Below are positions 48,749 to 63,706 of a stretch of DNA of 64,000 nucleotides, piece after piece. A model generated the notes under the pieces. That model was not told where the DNA came from and did not search any database. It saw only the letters and a list, made by a program, of their open reading frames with translations. Origin of the DNA: Mycolicibacterium llatzerense (GTDB lineage: Bacteria > Actinomycetota > Actinomycetes > Mycobacteriales > Mycobacteriaceae); NCBI RefSeq assembly GCF_000878195.1, contig NZ_JXST01000018.1, positions 1 through 64,000 of the forward strand. The letters are read 5' to 3'. Both the position numbers and the translations under genes were made by a program. Each line of letters opens with the position of its first letter. Position 1 is the stretch's first letter.

Positions 48749-49171
48749 TCAGTCGTCAGTGACGGTGATCTTGACGTCGATGTTGCCGCGAGTCGCGTTC
48801 GAGTAGGGGCACACCTTGTGGGCCTTGTCGGCCAACTCCTGGGCAGCGTCGTGCTCCAGGTTGGGCAGGGTGATCTCCAGCTCGACTGCCAGGCCGAATC
48901 CGCCGTTGTCCAGCTGGCCGAGCGAAACCCGCGCTCCCACAGACGAATCGGTGACGTCGGCCTTAGCCTCGCGGGCGACCAGACGCAGCGCCGAGTGGTA
49001 GCAGGCGGCGTAGCCGATGGCGAACAGCTGCTCGGGGTTGGTGCCGTTACCGCTGCCACCCATCTCCTTCGGGATGGCCAGGTCCAGGTCCAGCTTGCCG
49101 TCGGAGGTACGGCCGTGGCCGTCGCGACCTTCGCCGGTGGCCAGGGCTTCTGCGGTGTAGAGCGCCTTCAT
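48749..49171 (-). CDS. ohr: Organic hydroperoxide resistance protein (Ohr/OsmC)
   Basis: 140 aa from the ATG at 49171 with AAGGAG upstream. TNPEQLFAIGYAACYHSALR includes the first peroxidatic Cys (near 58) and AHKVCPYSNATRGNI the second (near 122), the Ohr subgroup signature. Reduces organic hydroperoxides using lipoyl thiols. It follows ohrR on the same strand and shares its operator. Confidence 0.93.
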   Translation of the reverse strand: MKALYTAEALATGEGRDGHGRTSDGKLDLDLAIPKEMGGSGNGTNPEQLFAIGYAACYHSALRLVAREAKADVTDSSVGARVSLGQLDNGGFGLAVELEITLPNLEHDAAQELADKAHKVCPYSNATRGNIDVKITVTDD

Positions 49172-49223
49172 GTCGATCTCCTTGTGGTTGGTTGGTGCCG
49201 GTGACGCGGGTTGCGTCGGTAAC

Positions 49224-49655
49224 TCAGTGCGATGCGGTGAGGGCATCGGTCAATCGGTGGATCGCGTCGCGCAGGTCCGCTGCTTCCTGCTCGGTGATGC
49301 CCGTCTGGGCACCCAGCCGCTCGGGAATGCACTGAGCCTTCCCTTCGAGCTTGCGGCCGGCCGGGGTGAGGGTCACCTCGACCTGACGCTCGTCCTGCAG
49401 CGACCGTTCACGACGGATGAATCCATTGGCTTCCAACCGTTTCAGTAGCGGTGAGAGAGTCCCCGAATCCAGCTGCAGCCGTTCGCCCAGCCGGCCGACC
49501 GTGACCCGATCCTCTTCCCACAGCACCAGCAGCACCAGGTACTGCGGGTAGGTGAGGTTCAGTTCGGACAGGATCGGCCGATAGGCCGCCGTCATCGCCC
49601 GCGACGCCGAGTACAGGGCGAAGCAGAGCTGGCGGTCCAAGGTGAGTGCGTCCAC
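49224..49655 (-). CDS. ohrR: MarR-family peroxide sensor OhrR
   Basis: 143 aa from the GTG at 49655; a start at 49691 would put the operator inside the gene. LDRQLCFALYSASRAM carries the reactive Cys near residue 10, as in OhrR. Winged helix: LTYPQYLVLLVLWEED, VTVGRLGERLQLDSGTLSPL and LEANGFIRRERSLQDER. Represses ohr until its Cys is oxidised. Upstream of ohr in one operon. Confidence 0.93.
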   Translation of the reverse strand: MDALTLDRQLCFALYSASRAMTAAYRPILSELNLTYPQYLVLLVLWEEDRVTVGRLGERLQLDSGTLSPLLKRLEANGFIRRERSLQDERQVEVTLTPAGRKLEGKAQCIPERLGAQTGITEQEAADLRDAIHRLTDALTASH

Positions 49656-49671
49656 GTAATGAACTGTAGCC

Positions 49672-49686
49672 CACAATTCAATTGTG
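49672..49686. promoter_or_regulatory. OhrR operator, CACAATT-C-AATTGTG
   Basis: A 15-bp perfect palindrome 16 bp upstream of the ohrR start, close to the known OhrR box (TACAATT-AATTGTA type). No second copy precedes ohr, so a single site should control both genes. Confidence 0.82.
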
Positions 49687-49713
49687 CACAACCATTATCC
49701 AGAAAGCGCTCCG

Positions 49714-51294
49714 CTATTCATAGACCCCCTCCACGTACCAGTGCCGCTGCCGGTAGCACAGCAGCAGCGCACGGCTCTCCCCATCGCCCCCGAGCAGTAC
49801 CTGAGCCCGAGCCGTGCGGCCTTTCCCCCGCTCCGGGTCCCACCAGCGCTCGTCGACGGGCCACGGCCCCGCCCACCAGCGCAACGCCCCGCGATAGCCC
49901 GAACCCGTCAACCCCACGGGATCGGTGGAGAACATGCCCCGGTCCGTCACCCGAACCGAATTACCCTGTACATCAACAAGTTCCACCGGATCATCCAGCA
50001 GGACCACCGGAGCAGGCTCCGGTAGCCGTCCCGGCCAGGGGTGAGTCGGATCGCTGCGCGGCACCACCTCATCCCCCAGCGGGGTGAGCGTGATGCGTTC
50101 GGCCGGTCCCCGCCCACCGCCGAGCACCGGCACCTGCACTGCTTCCGGCCCCAGCAGACCCTGAACCCGCACCAGCGCCCGCCGGGCCCGCATTCGGTCG
50201 TCATCCCCGGAGGAGCCCCACAACGGCAACTGCAGCGCCGCTGCCGAGACGACCTCGACCGGATGCAACCGCAGCACCGTGATGGGCCCGGTGGGCCCAG
50301 CCCTACCCAAACCCCGCCTGGTCAACCAGCCGTCCAGCTGCCACCGCACCCGGTCCGCGGTGGCGTCCTCGGTCAGTGGTTCAGCGCACCGCCAAACACG
50401 TTGCAATTCTTCACCATTGGCAGTCACCGCATCGATGGCCAGCCGGGTGCACCCCACCCCGGCTGACTCCAGGCTGCGGTGCAGCCGGCCGGCCAGCGAG
50501 CGCCCGGCGAACGCCGCCGCATCCACTCGGTCGATCGGCGGGTCGCAGTCCATCACGGCATCGAGGTCCGCCGGCGTCTCCGGCCCCGATGGTCGCCGCG
50601 CCGGTTCACCCCGCGAAAACCGGTGCGCGACCACGGCATCCGCCCCGAACCGGGACGCCACGTCGGCCCGGGACAGCGCCGCGAACTGCCCGATGGTCCG
50701 AATACCCATGCGCCACAGCAAGTCCGACAGCTCTTCCCGCCCCTCGCCGGACAGGCTCGGCTCGGTGGCCAGCTGCCGGATCGACAATTCGGCAAGAAAC
50801 TGCGCATCCTCGCCCGGCGCGAGGATCCGTCCCGCCCTGGCCGCGAACACCGCGGTGGGCAACTGGTCGGCGATGCCGACCTGACATTCGACCCCGGCCG
50901 TCCCCACCGCGTCGACCAGTCGCTCGGCCGCAGCCTGTTCGGACCCGAAGTACCGGGCCGCGCCACGGACCGGCAACACCAGCAGCCCCGGCCGCAGCAC
51001 CTCCGCGCGCGGCACGACCTCGTCGACCGCAGCCGTCACTCCCTCGAAATGCCGGGCGTCCCGCGCCGGATCGGCTGTGGCGACATGCAATTGGGGACAG
51101 CGGGCCTGCGCCTCCCGGCGCCGCAGCCCGCGCCGCACCCCCAACGCCCTGGCCGACGCCGAACAGGCCGCCACCCGGTTCGCCAGAGTGACCGCCACCG
51201 GCTCGGTCACCGGCAGCCCGGCCGCCACCGCCGCGGCCACCGCCGGCCAATCCATGCACCAGATGGCCAGTACCCGGTGTGCAGGATCGGACAT
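49714..51294 (-). CDS. imuB: Y-family polymerase-like mutasome protein ImuB
   Basis: 526 aa from the ATG at 51294, directly after the imuA' stop. DinB-like N-terminus RVLAIWCMDWPAVAAAVAAG, where active polymerases have DMDAFFA-type acidic residues; here the first Asp of the motif is not present, consistent with ImuB being catalytically inactive. ARALGVRRGLRRREAQARCP, FRGEPARRPSG-like little-finger region and a C-terminal extension with a presumed beta-clamp motif. Recruits DnaE2 in damage tolerance. Equivalent to Rv3394c. Confidence 0.9.
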   Translation of the reverse strand: MSDPAHRVLAIWCMDWPAVAAAVAAGLPVTEPVAVTLANRVAACSASARALGVRRGLRRREAQARCPQLHVATADPARDARHFEGVTAAVDEVVPRAEVLRPGLLVLPVRGAARYFGSEQAAAERLVDAVGTAGVECQVGIADQLPTAVFAARAGRILAPGEDAQFLAELSIRQLATEPSLSGEGREELSDLLWRMGIRTIGQFAALSRADVASRFGADAVVAHRFSRGEPARRPSGPETPADLDAVMDCDPPIDRVDAAAFAGRSLAGRLHRSLESAGVGCTRLAIDAVTANGEELQRVWRCAEPLTEDATADRVRWQLDGWLTRRGLGRAGPTGPITVLRLHPVEVVSAAALQLPLWGSSGDDDRMRARRALVRVQGLLGPEAVQVPVLGGGRGPAERITLTPLGDEVVPRSDPTHPWPGRLPEPAPVVLLDDPVELVDVQGNSVRVTDRGMFSTDPVGLTGSGYRGALRWWAGPWPVDERWWDPERGKGRTARAQVLLGGDGESRALLLCYRQRHWYVEGVYE

Positions 51295-51295
51295 C

Positions 51296-51991
51296 TCACC
51301 CACCCACAGCTTGGAGCGGGCGCATCGAGCGGCCCCGAGCCCGCGTGTCCAGCCGTACCCGGCCGATCCGTCCGCACCCTGGGACCGGGTCCCCGGCGCC
51401 CGCGCCGACCACCTCATACCCGCGGACCCTGGCCTCCAACCGGGCCGTCGCCCCAGGCCAGTCGCCATCGGTGATCAGCAGGGTGCACTCGCGCTGCCGG
51501 GCCCGGGACGCCACCACCCGTGCCCGGCCGGCCGGCACCGACTTGCCCCCCAAGCCGAGCAGCACCAGATCGAGCCCGTCCATGAGCACCGCGGCCACCT
51601 CCACCGGGTCCGGTCCCGGATCCGGGATGAGCGCGATGCGTTCCAGATCGGCCCCCATCTCCACCGCCGCCAGCAGCCCGACCTTGGGCTGACCGACGAT
51701 GGCCGCGTACCCACCGGACGCCGTCACCGCAGCCACCATCCGCAACGGCAGCGACCGGGCCCCCGAGAGCACCGCGACCGTGCCACGGGGCAACACGTCG
51801 GGCAGCAGCTCAGACTGGAAATCCGGCGGTTCCAGCAAACTTTCGACAGCCTTCGGAGCCGACTCCGGCCGACCCCGGTCCCGGTCACGCAAACCTGCCG
51901 ACCCAGACATCTCGGCGATCTTGCGCCGGAGCTGTTCCAGCTGGTCAGCGCGGTCAATCCGGCTATCCGCCAGACTGGTCACAGCCGCCAC
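51296..51991 (-). CDS. imuA: Mutasome accessory protein ImuA'
   Basis: 231 aa from a GTG at 51991 with GGGAGG seven bases upstream. Weak RecA/SulA-like relatedness: coiled N-terminus [35 protein letters not shown] in place of a P-loop, and [12 protein letters not shown]. Needed with ImuB and DnaE2 for induced mutagenesis. Its stop is one base before the imuB start codon. A LexA box lies 37 bp upstream. Equivalent to Rv3395c. Confidence 0.88.
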   Translation of the reverse strand: MAAVTSLADSRIDRADQLEQLRRKIAEMSGSAGLRDRDRGRPESAPKAVESLLEPPDFQSELLPDVLPRGTVAVLSGARSLPLRMVAAVTASGGYAAIVGQPKVGLLAAVEMGADLERIALIPDPGPDPVEVAAVLMDGLDLVLLGLGGKSVPAGRARVVASRARQRECTLLITDGDWPGATARLEARVRGYEVVGAGAGDPVPGCGRIGRVRLDTRARGRSMRPLQAVGG

Positions 51992-52027
51992 AACAACACC
52001 TCCCGCACCATCAACCACTACCAATAT

Positions 52028-52043
52028 TCGAATGTTTGTTCGA
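52028..52043 (-). promoter_or_regulatory. LexA (SOS) box upstream of imuA'-imuB
   Basis: TCGAAC-AAAC-ATTCGA on the minus strand matches the mycobacterial SOS box TCGAAC-N4-GTTCGA at 11 of 12 defined positions. It lies 37 bp upstream of the imuA' start, so the mutasome operon is DNA-damage inducible. Confidence 0.88.
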
Positions 52044-52198
52044 TACCGTGAGTAAACACCCACCCACCGACATGGTCAAGCCGCCGACGACCCACAACGC
52101 CGTCACTGCAGCGCTCTGACCTGTACGCTCGTAATTGGAATAGGTCTGGAATCCCACTCGGGCTTGGTGGACCGTTGCGCTAGCGGAAGGCATGCATC

Positions 52199-52465
52199 GT
52201 GCGTTCGAATCGTCTGGTCCACCGCATCACAGTCGCCGCAGGCGGCACCGCGCTCATCGCGATGATCGGCCTCACCGCAGGCTGCGGCGAAGAGAAGAAA
52301 GCCCCCGAGACACCCTCGTCGACGACGACCACGACCACGACGACGACGTCGGCGGCGGTCACCCCGACCGAGAAGTCGCTCAGCCCGAACGGTGGCAACC
52401 TGTTCACCCCGTCGGTCACGGCCAACCCGGCGCCCACCGCCACCCCGGGCACCCACCGCAACTGA
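52199..52465 (+). CDS. Thr-rich lipoprotein, twin of the one at 57930-58220
   Basis: 88 aa from a GTG with GAAGG upstream. Signal peptide ends in the lipobox LTAGC with acceptor Cys29. The mature part is short and low-complexity: a run of nine Thr, then SLSPNGGNLFTPSVTANPAP and a TPG end. It should be a small surface lipoprotein. The C-terminal half aligns with the lipoprotein at 57930 (KS...P.G.N.FTPSV...PG.H). Confidence 0.75.
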   Translation: MRSNRLVHRITVAAGGTALIAMIGLTAGCGEEKKAPETPSSTTTTTTTTTSAAVTPTEKSLSPNGGNLFTPSVTANPAPTATPGTHRN

Positions 52466-52524
52466 CAACCGACCCGGGTTGCCTACCGGCCCAGCAGAAT
52501 CCGGGTTCGCGCTACCGTTGCTAC

Positions 52525-54155
52525 ATGTCACCGCCGACTCGGACACCGTCCAAGCGATGGCTGTTGGCCCTGGCGCTTGCCGCCACCTTGGTGCTGGTCT
52601 TCAACCTGCCCATCCCGGGCCGGCCGACCGCGGCGCCTGACCAGCCGTCGGGCACCATCGACGGCCCCTTCGCGTCGCTGCTGGCGTCCTCCACCGATCT
52701 CGGACGCGCGCATGCGCAGCAGCGCGTCCAACTCACCGCCACTCTCGACGACGGCTACCGGCCGGATGCCCTGATCAATTGGGCGGAGTTGCAACGACTT
52801 TCGGTGCGCTGGCGGCCGGGTGACACCTGGGCCGTCGTCGAAGGCGACCCCGACCGCATGGGCACCGCCTTCGGCGTCCAGGTGCACGACTACCGCAGCC
52901 GGCGTGGGCAGGAGTTCTACGCGGCGCCGCAACAGCCCCAAGTCCCCACCGAATTGCACGGCACGGTCACCGAATTGGGCCGGATCCTCAGCTACACGCC
53001 GCATCACGAATCCACCCCACCACCCCGGCCACTCGGTGTGCCGGAACGCGGCCTGACCCCCAGCCACCTGCTCAGCGCCTATCACGCCGACAAGCTGGCC
53101 GCTGCCGGCTACACCGGCAAGGGCACCACGGTGGTGGTCTTCGCCTTCAACGGCTACGACCAAGCCGACCTGGATCAGTTCGCCACCACCTTCGGCCTGC
53201 CCAAATTCACCCCGGTCCTCGTCGGCGGGAAGCCCGGCGACGACCACGGCGAGACCACCATGGATCTCGAGGTGATCCACGCCATCGCGCCCGACGCCCG
53301 ATTGGTCGTCGTCAACGCCCGTCCCACGGTCACCGGCGACGGCGCCTACCTGAAGATCGGCGAGATGTTCGAACAGGCCGACCGCGATTTCCCCGGCGCG
53401 GTCTGGAGCCTGTCGATCGGCTGGGGTTGCGACAAGCTGACAACCGCGGCCGACCTCGCGCCCGTCCGTTCCGCGTTGGCCGCCGCGGCATCACACGGCA
53501 CCACGGCCTTTGACGCCAGCGGTGACCTGGCCGGGCTGGAATGCAAGGGCGGCGACGACTGGGATTCCCCGCCCGGCCCGAACGACGTCGGTCTGGATTC
53601 GGTGGCGTCCCTGCCTGAGATGACCAACGTCGGCGGCAGCACTCTGTCCACCGACGCCGACGGCCAATGGCTGGACGAACAGGCCTGGTTCAACGTCCCG
53701 CTCTCTCAGGGCACCGGCGGCGGGGTTTCCGCGCTGTTCGACCGGCCACGCTGGCAGTCGAATGCAGCGGACCACATCGACCCGAGACGCGGTATGGGGA
53801 AGCGCATGACGCCGGACATCTCGGCCGTCGCCGATCCCTACACCGGCGTGAGAATCGTTGTGGACAAAGAGGTTGTCGTCGGCGGCGGCACCTCACAGGC
53901 GGCGCCGATCTGGGCTGGGCTGACCGCCGTCATGAACCAGCACCTCACCGCGAACGGCGGGCGATTGGTCGGCGCCCTCAACCCACAGCTGTACCGCATC
54001 GCCACCGGCGCCCCGCACCCCGCGTTCCGCGATATCACCCTGGGCGGCAACGCCATTGACACCGCGGGCCCCGGCTACGACCTGGTCAGTGGCCTCGGCA
54101 CCCCGAATCTGGAGAACCTGGTGGCCGACCTGGCGCTGTTGCAGAAGGTGACGCA

Positions 54156-54159
<4 letters not shown>
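52525..54159 (+). CDS. S53 (sedolisin) family serine-carboxyl peptidase
   Basis: 544 aa from the ATG at 52525; TACCGT lies six bases before it, so the mRNA may be leaderless. Signal anchor about 11-30. Activation domain (about 45-170) with VQLTATLDDGYRPDALINWA. Catalytic residues: Glu and Asp in HGETTMDLEVIHAIAPDA, oxyanion Asp in FDASGDLAG, and Ser in VVGGGTSQAAPIWAG. The end GPGYDLVSGLGTPNL forms the usual calcium site. Acts outside the cytoplasm at acidic pH. Overlaps the next gene by GTGA. Confidence 0.9.
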
Positions 54160-57801
<3,642 letters not shown>

Positions 57802-57929
57802 CTACCGTTCCGGCCTGGGCCGCTTTCCAATCGCACCACCGCCACCAAACCTCTCTGGATCGCGTTGCCACGAACGCTATTGACCGGTCGGGCACTCACG
57901 GCAGGGCCAAAAGTCCCAACCGGCTCAGA

Positions 57930-58220
57930 TCAGAAGTTGTGATGCACCCCGGGCAGCGCAGTCTGCGGCGGCGGCGCCAGCACCGACGGCGTAAAAGAAT
58001 TCGGTCCCGAGGGGTCGATCGACTTCTGGGTCGGCGACACGGAGGCGGGCGGCGTCGTCGTCGTGGTCGTCGTCGTGGTGTTGCCTGGCGGAGACTGGTT
58101 ACCACCGCAGGCAGCGGTGAGAACGCCTAGTGCAACGATCGCGCCGGCAGCGGCGACGACCCTGGGAGCACAGCGCAGGAATCCGCTTGCCGGACAAGAA
58201 GACTCAGTAATTCGACCCAT
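57930..58220 (-). CDS. Thr-rich lipoprotein, twin of the one at 52199-52465
   Basis: 96 aa from the ATG at 58220 with AGAGGTG upstream. Signal peptide ends in LTAAC with acceptor Cys38; then GGNQSPPGN, nine Thr in a row, and SIDPSGPNSFTPSVLAPPPQ. The same layout as the lipoprotein 5.5 kb away, on the opposite strand. Lies 149 bp upstream of ctaD on the same strand... its stop precedes the intergenic gap that follows ctaD's start. Function unknown. Confidence 0.78.
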   Translation of the reverse strand: MGRITESSCPASGFLRCAPRVVAAAGAIVALGVLTAACGGNQSPPGNTTTTTTTTTPPASVSPTQKSIDPSGPNSFTPSVLAPPPQTALPGVHHNF

Positions 58221-58365
58221 CGGAGCACCTCTACTTACGGCATTGCTCGTTGCGCCAACGGCACGGACACCAAGCAACGCCCCCTCATGGTTCCGCCACC
58301 GAGAACCACGTGAAAGAGACGAAGGTCATCAACCCGACTGTGCTAAGCCCTCGCTGCCATGAAGC

Positions 58366-58698
58366 TCAGCCGCGAGCCGAGGTGCAGAGGGTGCCATGCG
58401 CCCGGCGCACCAGCGCAGCGGCGGGGCCGGGATCGGCACCGGTCTCACCGACGATCCCGTCGGTGGCACCCTGGGTCCCCGAGCCCGTCATCAGCAACTG
58501 GCACGCCCGGAGGCCGGCCTGAAGCACGGCATCGTCATCGCCGGGGAAGCCGGCTGCGCGGGCCTGATTGATGAAACGCTGCTGTTCCGGCGTTATCGGG
58601 ATGGGCCACGCGGACGCCGTCCCGGCACTGATCCCGAATGCAGCCCCGGCCACGAGCACCGCGCTCGCTACCCGCACGACAAATCCACGTGATGACAT
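58366..58698 (-). CDS. Secreted DUF732 protein
   Basis: 110 aa from the ATG at 58698 with GGGGAA in front. Signal peptide about 1-30 ending in TASAW. Mature part begins PIPITPEQQRFINQARAAGF and contains LQAGLRACQLLMTG and a second Cys near the end (GTLCTSARG), as in short DUF732 proteins. Role unknown. Lies just after guaA on the same strand. Confidence 0.8.
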   Translation of the reverse strand: MSSRGFVVRVASAVLVAGAAFGISAGTASAWPIPITPEQQRFINQARAAGFPGDDDAVLQAGLRACQLLMTGSGTQGATDGIVGETGADPGPAAALVRRAHGTLCTSARG

Positions 58699-58790
58699 GA
58701 GCTTCCCCCGCTCCCCCGCGGCGCGGGCGTCCCAGATCGAGACGCCTCGAACGGCCGACGGCACACAGCCTACGCCGGGCTAGCGCGAAC

Positions 58791-60350
<1,560 letters not shown>

Positions 60351-60359
60351 CCGCTCAGT

Positions 60360-60917
60360 CTAGTGGTGGGCAGCTGGAGGCACTGCCAGCCGCTCGACGG
60401 CCACGCCCACGGCAGTGCGGACCTCGTCGTCGGTCATCTCGCCCAGCCCCAGCGCCGATCGCAGGAACGGCCCGAGCAGCCGCCAACCCAGTTGCAGCGC
60501 AATGATGTTGGCCACCGCGAGCCGGGCCTGGTTCTCGTCGGCGTACCGGGGCGTGAATTCGTCGAGCAGCCGCGTCATGTTGGGAAATGTGGTCTGCAAC
60601 TCCCCCACCGGGTAGCCGTCGAGCGCGGCCCGGGCGATCACCCGGAGCTGCTGATCCACGGCCGCGTCGATCACGTCTGCCGGCACACCGGCCGCGATCA
60701 GCGCCTCGAGTCGCTGACCCAAATGGTCCAGCACCGCGCCGACCAGCTTGTCCTTGGAGCCGAGGTGCCGGAACACCAACCCGTGGTTGACGTTGGACTT
60801 GGCGGCGATATCCCGGATCGACGTGGCCGCCGGCCCGCGCGCGGCGAACAGCTCAGCTGCGGCTTCGAGGATGGCCGCCACGACCTCGTCCCGGCCCACT
60901 GGCACACCTGTAGTCAT
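60360..60917 (-). CDS. TetR regulator, Rv3405c-like
   Basis: 185 aa. Helix-turn-helix [20 protein letters not shown] and [20 protein letters not shown] (about 10-52). Divergent from the dioxygenase gene, the same arrangement as Rv3405c/Rv3406. Its start codon lies inside the sequence ATGACTACAG, which is also one half-site of the palindrome at 60941-60960, so the repressor may cover its own start. Confidence 0.88.
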   Translation of the reverse strand: MTTGVPVGRDEVVAAILEAAAELFAARGPAATSIRDIAAKSNVNHGLVFRHLGSKDKLVGAVLDHLGQRLEALIAAGVPADVIDAAVDQQLRVIARAALDGYPVGELQTTFPNMTRLLDEFTPRYADENQARLAVANIIALQLGWRLLGPFLRSALGLGEMTDDEVRTAVGVAVERLAVPPAAHH

Positions 60918-60940
60918 GTGGTTACACTAGCGTCCATGCA

Positions 60941-60960
60941 CTGTAGTCAACTGACTACAG
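60941..60960. promoter_or_regulatory. Operator between tetR and dioxygenase genes
   Basis: CTGTAGTCA-AC-TGACTACAG is a perfect dyad. A third copy of the half-site (CTGTAGTCA, 60908-60916) overlaps the tetR start codon 33 bp away. It lies 24 bp before the dioxygenase start. Confidence 0.82.
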
Positions 60961-60983
60961 TCGCTTCGGTCGAAAGGATTGCC

Positions 60984-61853
60984 ATGTTCACTGCTACCAA
61001 ACTGACCAGCAAGATCGGCGCCGTCATCGACGGTGTGCGCCTGGGCGGTGACCTGTCCCCCGAGACCGTCGCCGACATCCGCGGCGCGCTGCTGGAGCAC
61101 AAGGTCATCTTCTTCCGTGGCCAGGACCACCTCGACGACGCGCAGCAGCAGGCTTTCGGGGAACTGATGGGCGATCTGGTCGGCCATCACGCGATGAAGC
61201 GCACCGACGCACCGAAGATCACCCCGATCGACTCGGAGTACGGCAAGGCCAACCGCTGGCACACCGACGTCACGTTCATGCCCGACTACCCCTCGGCGTC
61301 GGTCCTGCGGGCGGTCACCCTGCCGACCTACGGCGGATCCACCCTGTGGGCCTCCACCGCCGCGGCCTACGACGCACTGCCGGCGCCGCTCAAGGCGCTG
61401 GTCGAGAACCTGCGGGCCGTGCACTCCAACCGGTTCGACTACCTCAAGGACGTCACCGTGGATACAACCCAGTTGTCCGACGAGCAAAAGGGCTACCAGG
61501 CCGAGTTCCAGAAACCCGACTTCCGCACCGAGCACCCGGTGGTGCGCGTGCACCCGGAGACCGAGGAACGCACCCTGGTGGCCGGCCAGTTCGTGCGCGG
61601 CTTCGTCGGCCTGGACAGCTACGAGTCAGCGGCCCTGCTGGAGCTGCTGCAGCGCCGGATCACCATGATGGAGAACACCGTTCGCTGGGATTGGCAGCCC
61701 GGCGACGTCGCGATGTGGGACAACCGGGCCACCCAGCACCGCGCCGTCGACGACTACGACGGCCAGCACCGGCTGATGCACCGCGTCACGCTGACCGGCG
61801 ATGTCCCGGTCGATGTCCACGGGACGCCGAGCCGGGTCATCAGCGCGGCGTAA
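60984..61853 (+). CDS. TauD-family dioxygenase, Rv3406-like alkylsulfatase
   Basis: 289 aa from the ATG at 60984 with GAAAGGA upstream. Fe(II) ligands: HTD in [14 protein letters not shown] near 90 and the distal His in [13 protein letters not shown] near 255, with the 2-oxoglutarate Arg in HRLMHRVTL. Oxidatively cleaves alkyl sulfate esters in the M. tuberculosis homologue, which also inactivates some DprE1 inhibitors. Under the adjacent TetR operator. Confidence 0.9.
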   Translation: MFTATKLTSKIGAVIDGVRLGGDLSPETVADIRGALLEHKVIFFRGQDHLDDAQQQAFGELMGDLVGHHAMKRTDAPKITPIDSEYGKANRWHTDVTFMPDYPSASVLRAVTLPTYGGSTLWASTAAAYDALPAPLKALVENLRAVHSNRFDYLKDVTVDTTQLSDEQKGYQAEFQKPDFRTEHPVVRVHPETEERTLVAGQFVRGFVGLDSYESAALLELLQRRITMMENTVRWDWQPGDVAMWDNRATQHRAVDDYDGQHRLMHRVTLTGDVPVDVHGTPSRVISAA

Positions 61854-61864
61854 CCACGCGCGAT

Positions 61865-61907
61865 TTGTGCACGTCTGGTCGCGCCGAGCGTGACCAGACG
61901 TGCACAA
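61865..61907. terminator. 16-bp-stem hairpin between convergent dioxygenase and choD genes
   Basis: TTGTGCACGTCTGGTC and GACCAGACGTGCACAA pair perfectly around an 11-nt loop, 11 bp after one stop and 7 bp before the other. Confidence 0.82.
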
Positions 61908-61914
61908 GTCCCTA

Positions 61915-63639
61915 CTAGATCGGGGTGATCGGCAACCGGCGAAGTGCGCCGGGGGCGTCGACCGGGACGACGGGACGGTCCGGTGCGACCGGTTCGATCC
62001 GCTGGTAGGGCTCGCCCTGGGCCGGCCGCGCGTCGTCCTGGCCCTTGTTCGGCCACAGCGCCGCCGCGCGCTCGGCCTGCGCCGCGATCGAAAGTGACGG
62101 ATTCACACCGAGATTCGCCGAGATCGCGGCACCGTCGGTGACGAACAGCGTCGGGTAGTTGTAGACGCGGTGGTACGGGTCGATGACTCCGGTCGCCTGG
62201 CTGTCACCGATCGCCGCGCCGCCCAGGAAGTGGGCGGTCAACGGGATGTTGAACAGCTCGCCCCAGGTGCCGCCGGCGATACCGCCGACCTTCTCGGCCA
62301 TCCGCCGGGTCGCCTCGTTGCCGACCGGGATCCAGGTCGGATTGGGCTCGCCGTGGCCCTGCTTGGACGACATGATCCGGAAGCCACCGGGCCCACGCTT
62401 GGTGAAGGTGGTGATCGAGTTGTCGAGGTGCTGCATCACCAGCGCGATCACGGTGCGCTCACTCCAGTGCTGCGGGTTGAGCAGGCGGATCAGCTCACGC
62501 GGGTCCTCGCCGGCCTGGTTCAGGAACTGCTTCCACCGCGGCACGTCGGTGCCCTGCGGGCCGGCGCCGTCCGTCATGAGCGTCTGCAGCATGCCCATCG
62601 CGTTGGAGCCCTTGCCGTACCGCACGGGTTCGATGTGGGTGTCCGGCGTCGGGTGAATCGATGAGGTGATGGCCACGCCGTGCGTGAGATCCATGTCCGT
62701 GGGCACCTCGCGGGTCTGGGCACCCACGATGGACTCGGAGTTGGTCCGGGTCAGCACGCCGAGCTTGTCCGACAGCTTGGTCAGCTTGCCGGTGTCGCGC
62801 ACCTTGAACAGCAGCTTCTGCGTGTTGTAGGTACCGGCCGCGACGATCAGGTACTTGGCGGTGAAGGTTCGCTTGCCGCGCCGCACCCGGCCGTTGGTCC
62901 GTCGGGTCGCCACCTCCCACAGCCCGTCGCCGCGCTGCCGGAAGCTGGACACGGTGGTCAGCGGATGTACTTGTGCCCCCGCCTTTTCCGCGAGACCGAG
63001 GTAGTTCTTCACCAGGGTGTTCTTGGCGCCGTGCCGGCAGCCGGTCATGCACTCGCCGCACTCGATGCAGCCGGTGCGGGCCGGGCCGGCCCCGCCGAAG
63101 TAGGGGTCCGGAACCGTCTTGCCCGGCGTCTTCTCACCGTCGGCCCCGAAGAACACGCCGACCGGCGTCGCGACGAACGTGTCGGCGCAGCCCATGTCCT
63201 CGGCGACCTCTTTGATGATCTTGTCCGCGTCGGTGAACGTCGGATTCTGGACCACGCCGAGCATGCGCTGCGCCTGCTCGTAGTGCGGCATCAGCTCGGC
63301 GCGCCAGTCGGTGATGTCCTTCCACTGCGGGTCGTTGAAGAACGGGTCCGGCGGGATGTACAGCGTGTTGGCGTAGTTCAACGAACCGCCGCCAACGCCC
63401 GCGCCGGCCAGGATCATCACGTTGCGCAGCAGATGGATCCGCTGGATGCCGTACATGCCCAACTTGGGGGCCCACAGGAACTTTCGCAGGTCCCACGAGG
63501 TCTTGGCGAAGTCGGCGTCCGAATACCGGGGGCCGGCTTCCAAAACCCCAACGCGGTAACCCTTCTCGGTGAGCCGGAGGGCGCTGACGCTGCCTCCGAA
63601 CCCCGAGCCGATGATCAAGACGTCGTAGTCAGGCTCCAT
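61915..63639 (-). CDS. choD: GMC oxidoreductase, ChoD-like
   Basis: 574 aa. FAD motif IIGSGFGGSVSALRLTEKG (about 9-27), GAGVGGGSLNYANTL, a cysteine-rich GCIECGECMTGCRHGA near 195, and the C-terminal GVIDPYHRVYNYPTLFVTDG with ANLGVNPSLSI. Matches Rv3409c/ChoD in length and in its place next to guaB3; that protein is annotated as cholesterol oxidase, though its true substrate is debated. A related protein lies at 28721-30322. Confidence 0.9.
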   Translation of the reverse strand: MEPDYDVLIIGSGFGGSVSALRLTEKGYRVGVLEAGPRYSDADFAKTSWDLRKFLWAPKLGMYGIQRIHLLRNVMILAGAGVGGGSLNYANTLYIPPDPFFNDPQWKDITDWRAELMPHYEQAQRMLGVVQNPTFTDADKIIKEVAEDMGCADTFVATPVGVFFGADGEKTPGKTVPDPYFGGAGPARTGCIECGECMTGCRHGAKNTLVKNYLGLAEKAGAQVHPLTTVSSFRQRGDGLWEVATRRTNGRVRRGKRTFTAKYLIVAAGTYNTQKLLFKVRDTGKLTKLSDKLGVLTRTNSESIVGAQTREVPTDMDLTHGVAITSSIHPTPDTHIEPVRYGKGSNAMGMLQTLMTDGAGPQGTDVPRWKQFLNQAGEDPRELIRLLNPQHWSERTVIALVMQHLDNSITTFTKRGPGGFRIMSSKQGHGEPNPTWIPVGNEATRRMAEKVGGIAGGTWGELFNIPLTAHFLGGAAIGDSQATGVIDPYHRVYNYPTLFVTDGAAISANLGVNPSLSIAAQAERAAALWPNKGQDDARPAQGEPYQRIEPVAPDRPVVPVDAPGALRRLPITPI

Positions 63640-63706
63640 GGCAAAAGTATGGACCTACCGCTCGGTAACCAGCTACCAAGGTATGCCTAACTCGCTACCG
63701 CCGGTA

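Noticed and set aside
52192..52524. N-terminal extension of the S53 peptidase in the same frame
   Set aside because: It overlaps the lipoprotein gene, lacks a signal peptide, and the ATG at 52525 starts a clear signal anchor with a -10 six bases upstream.
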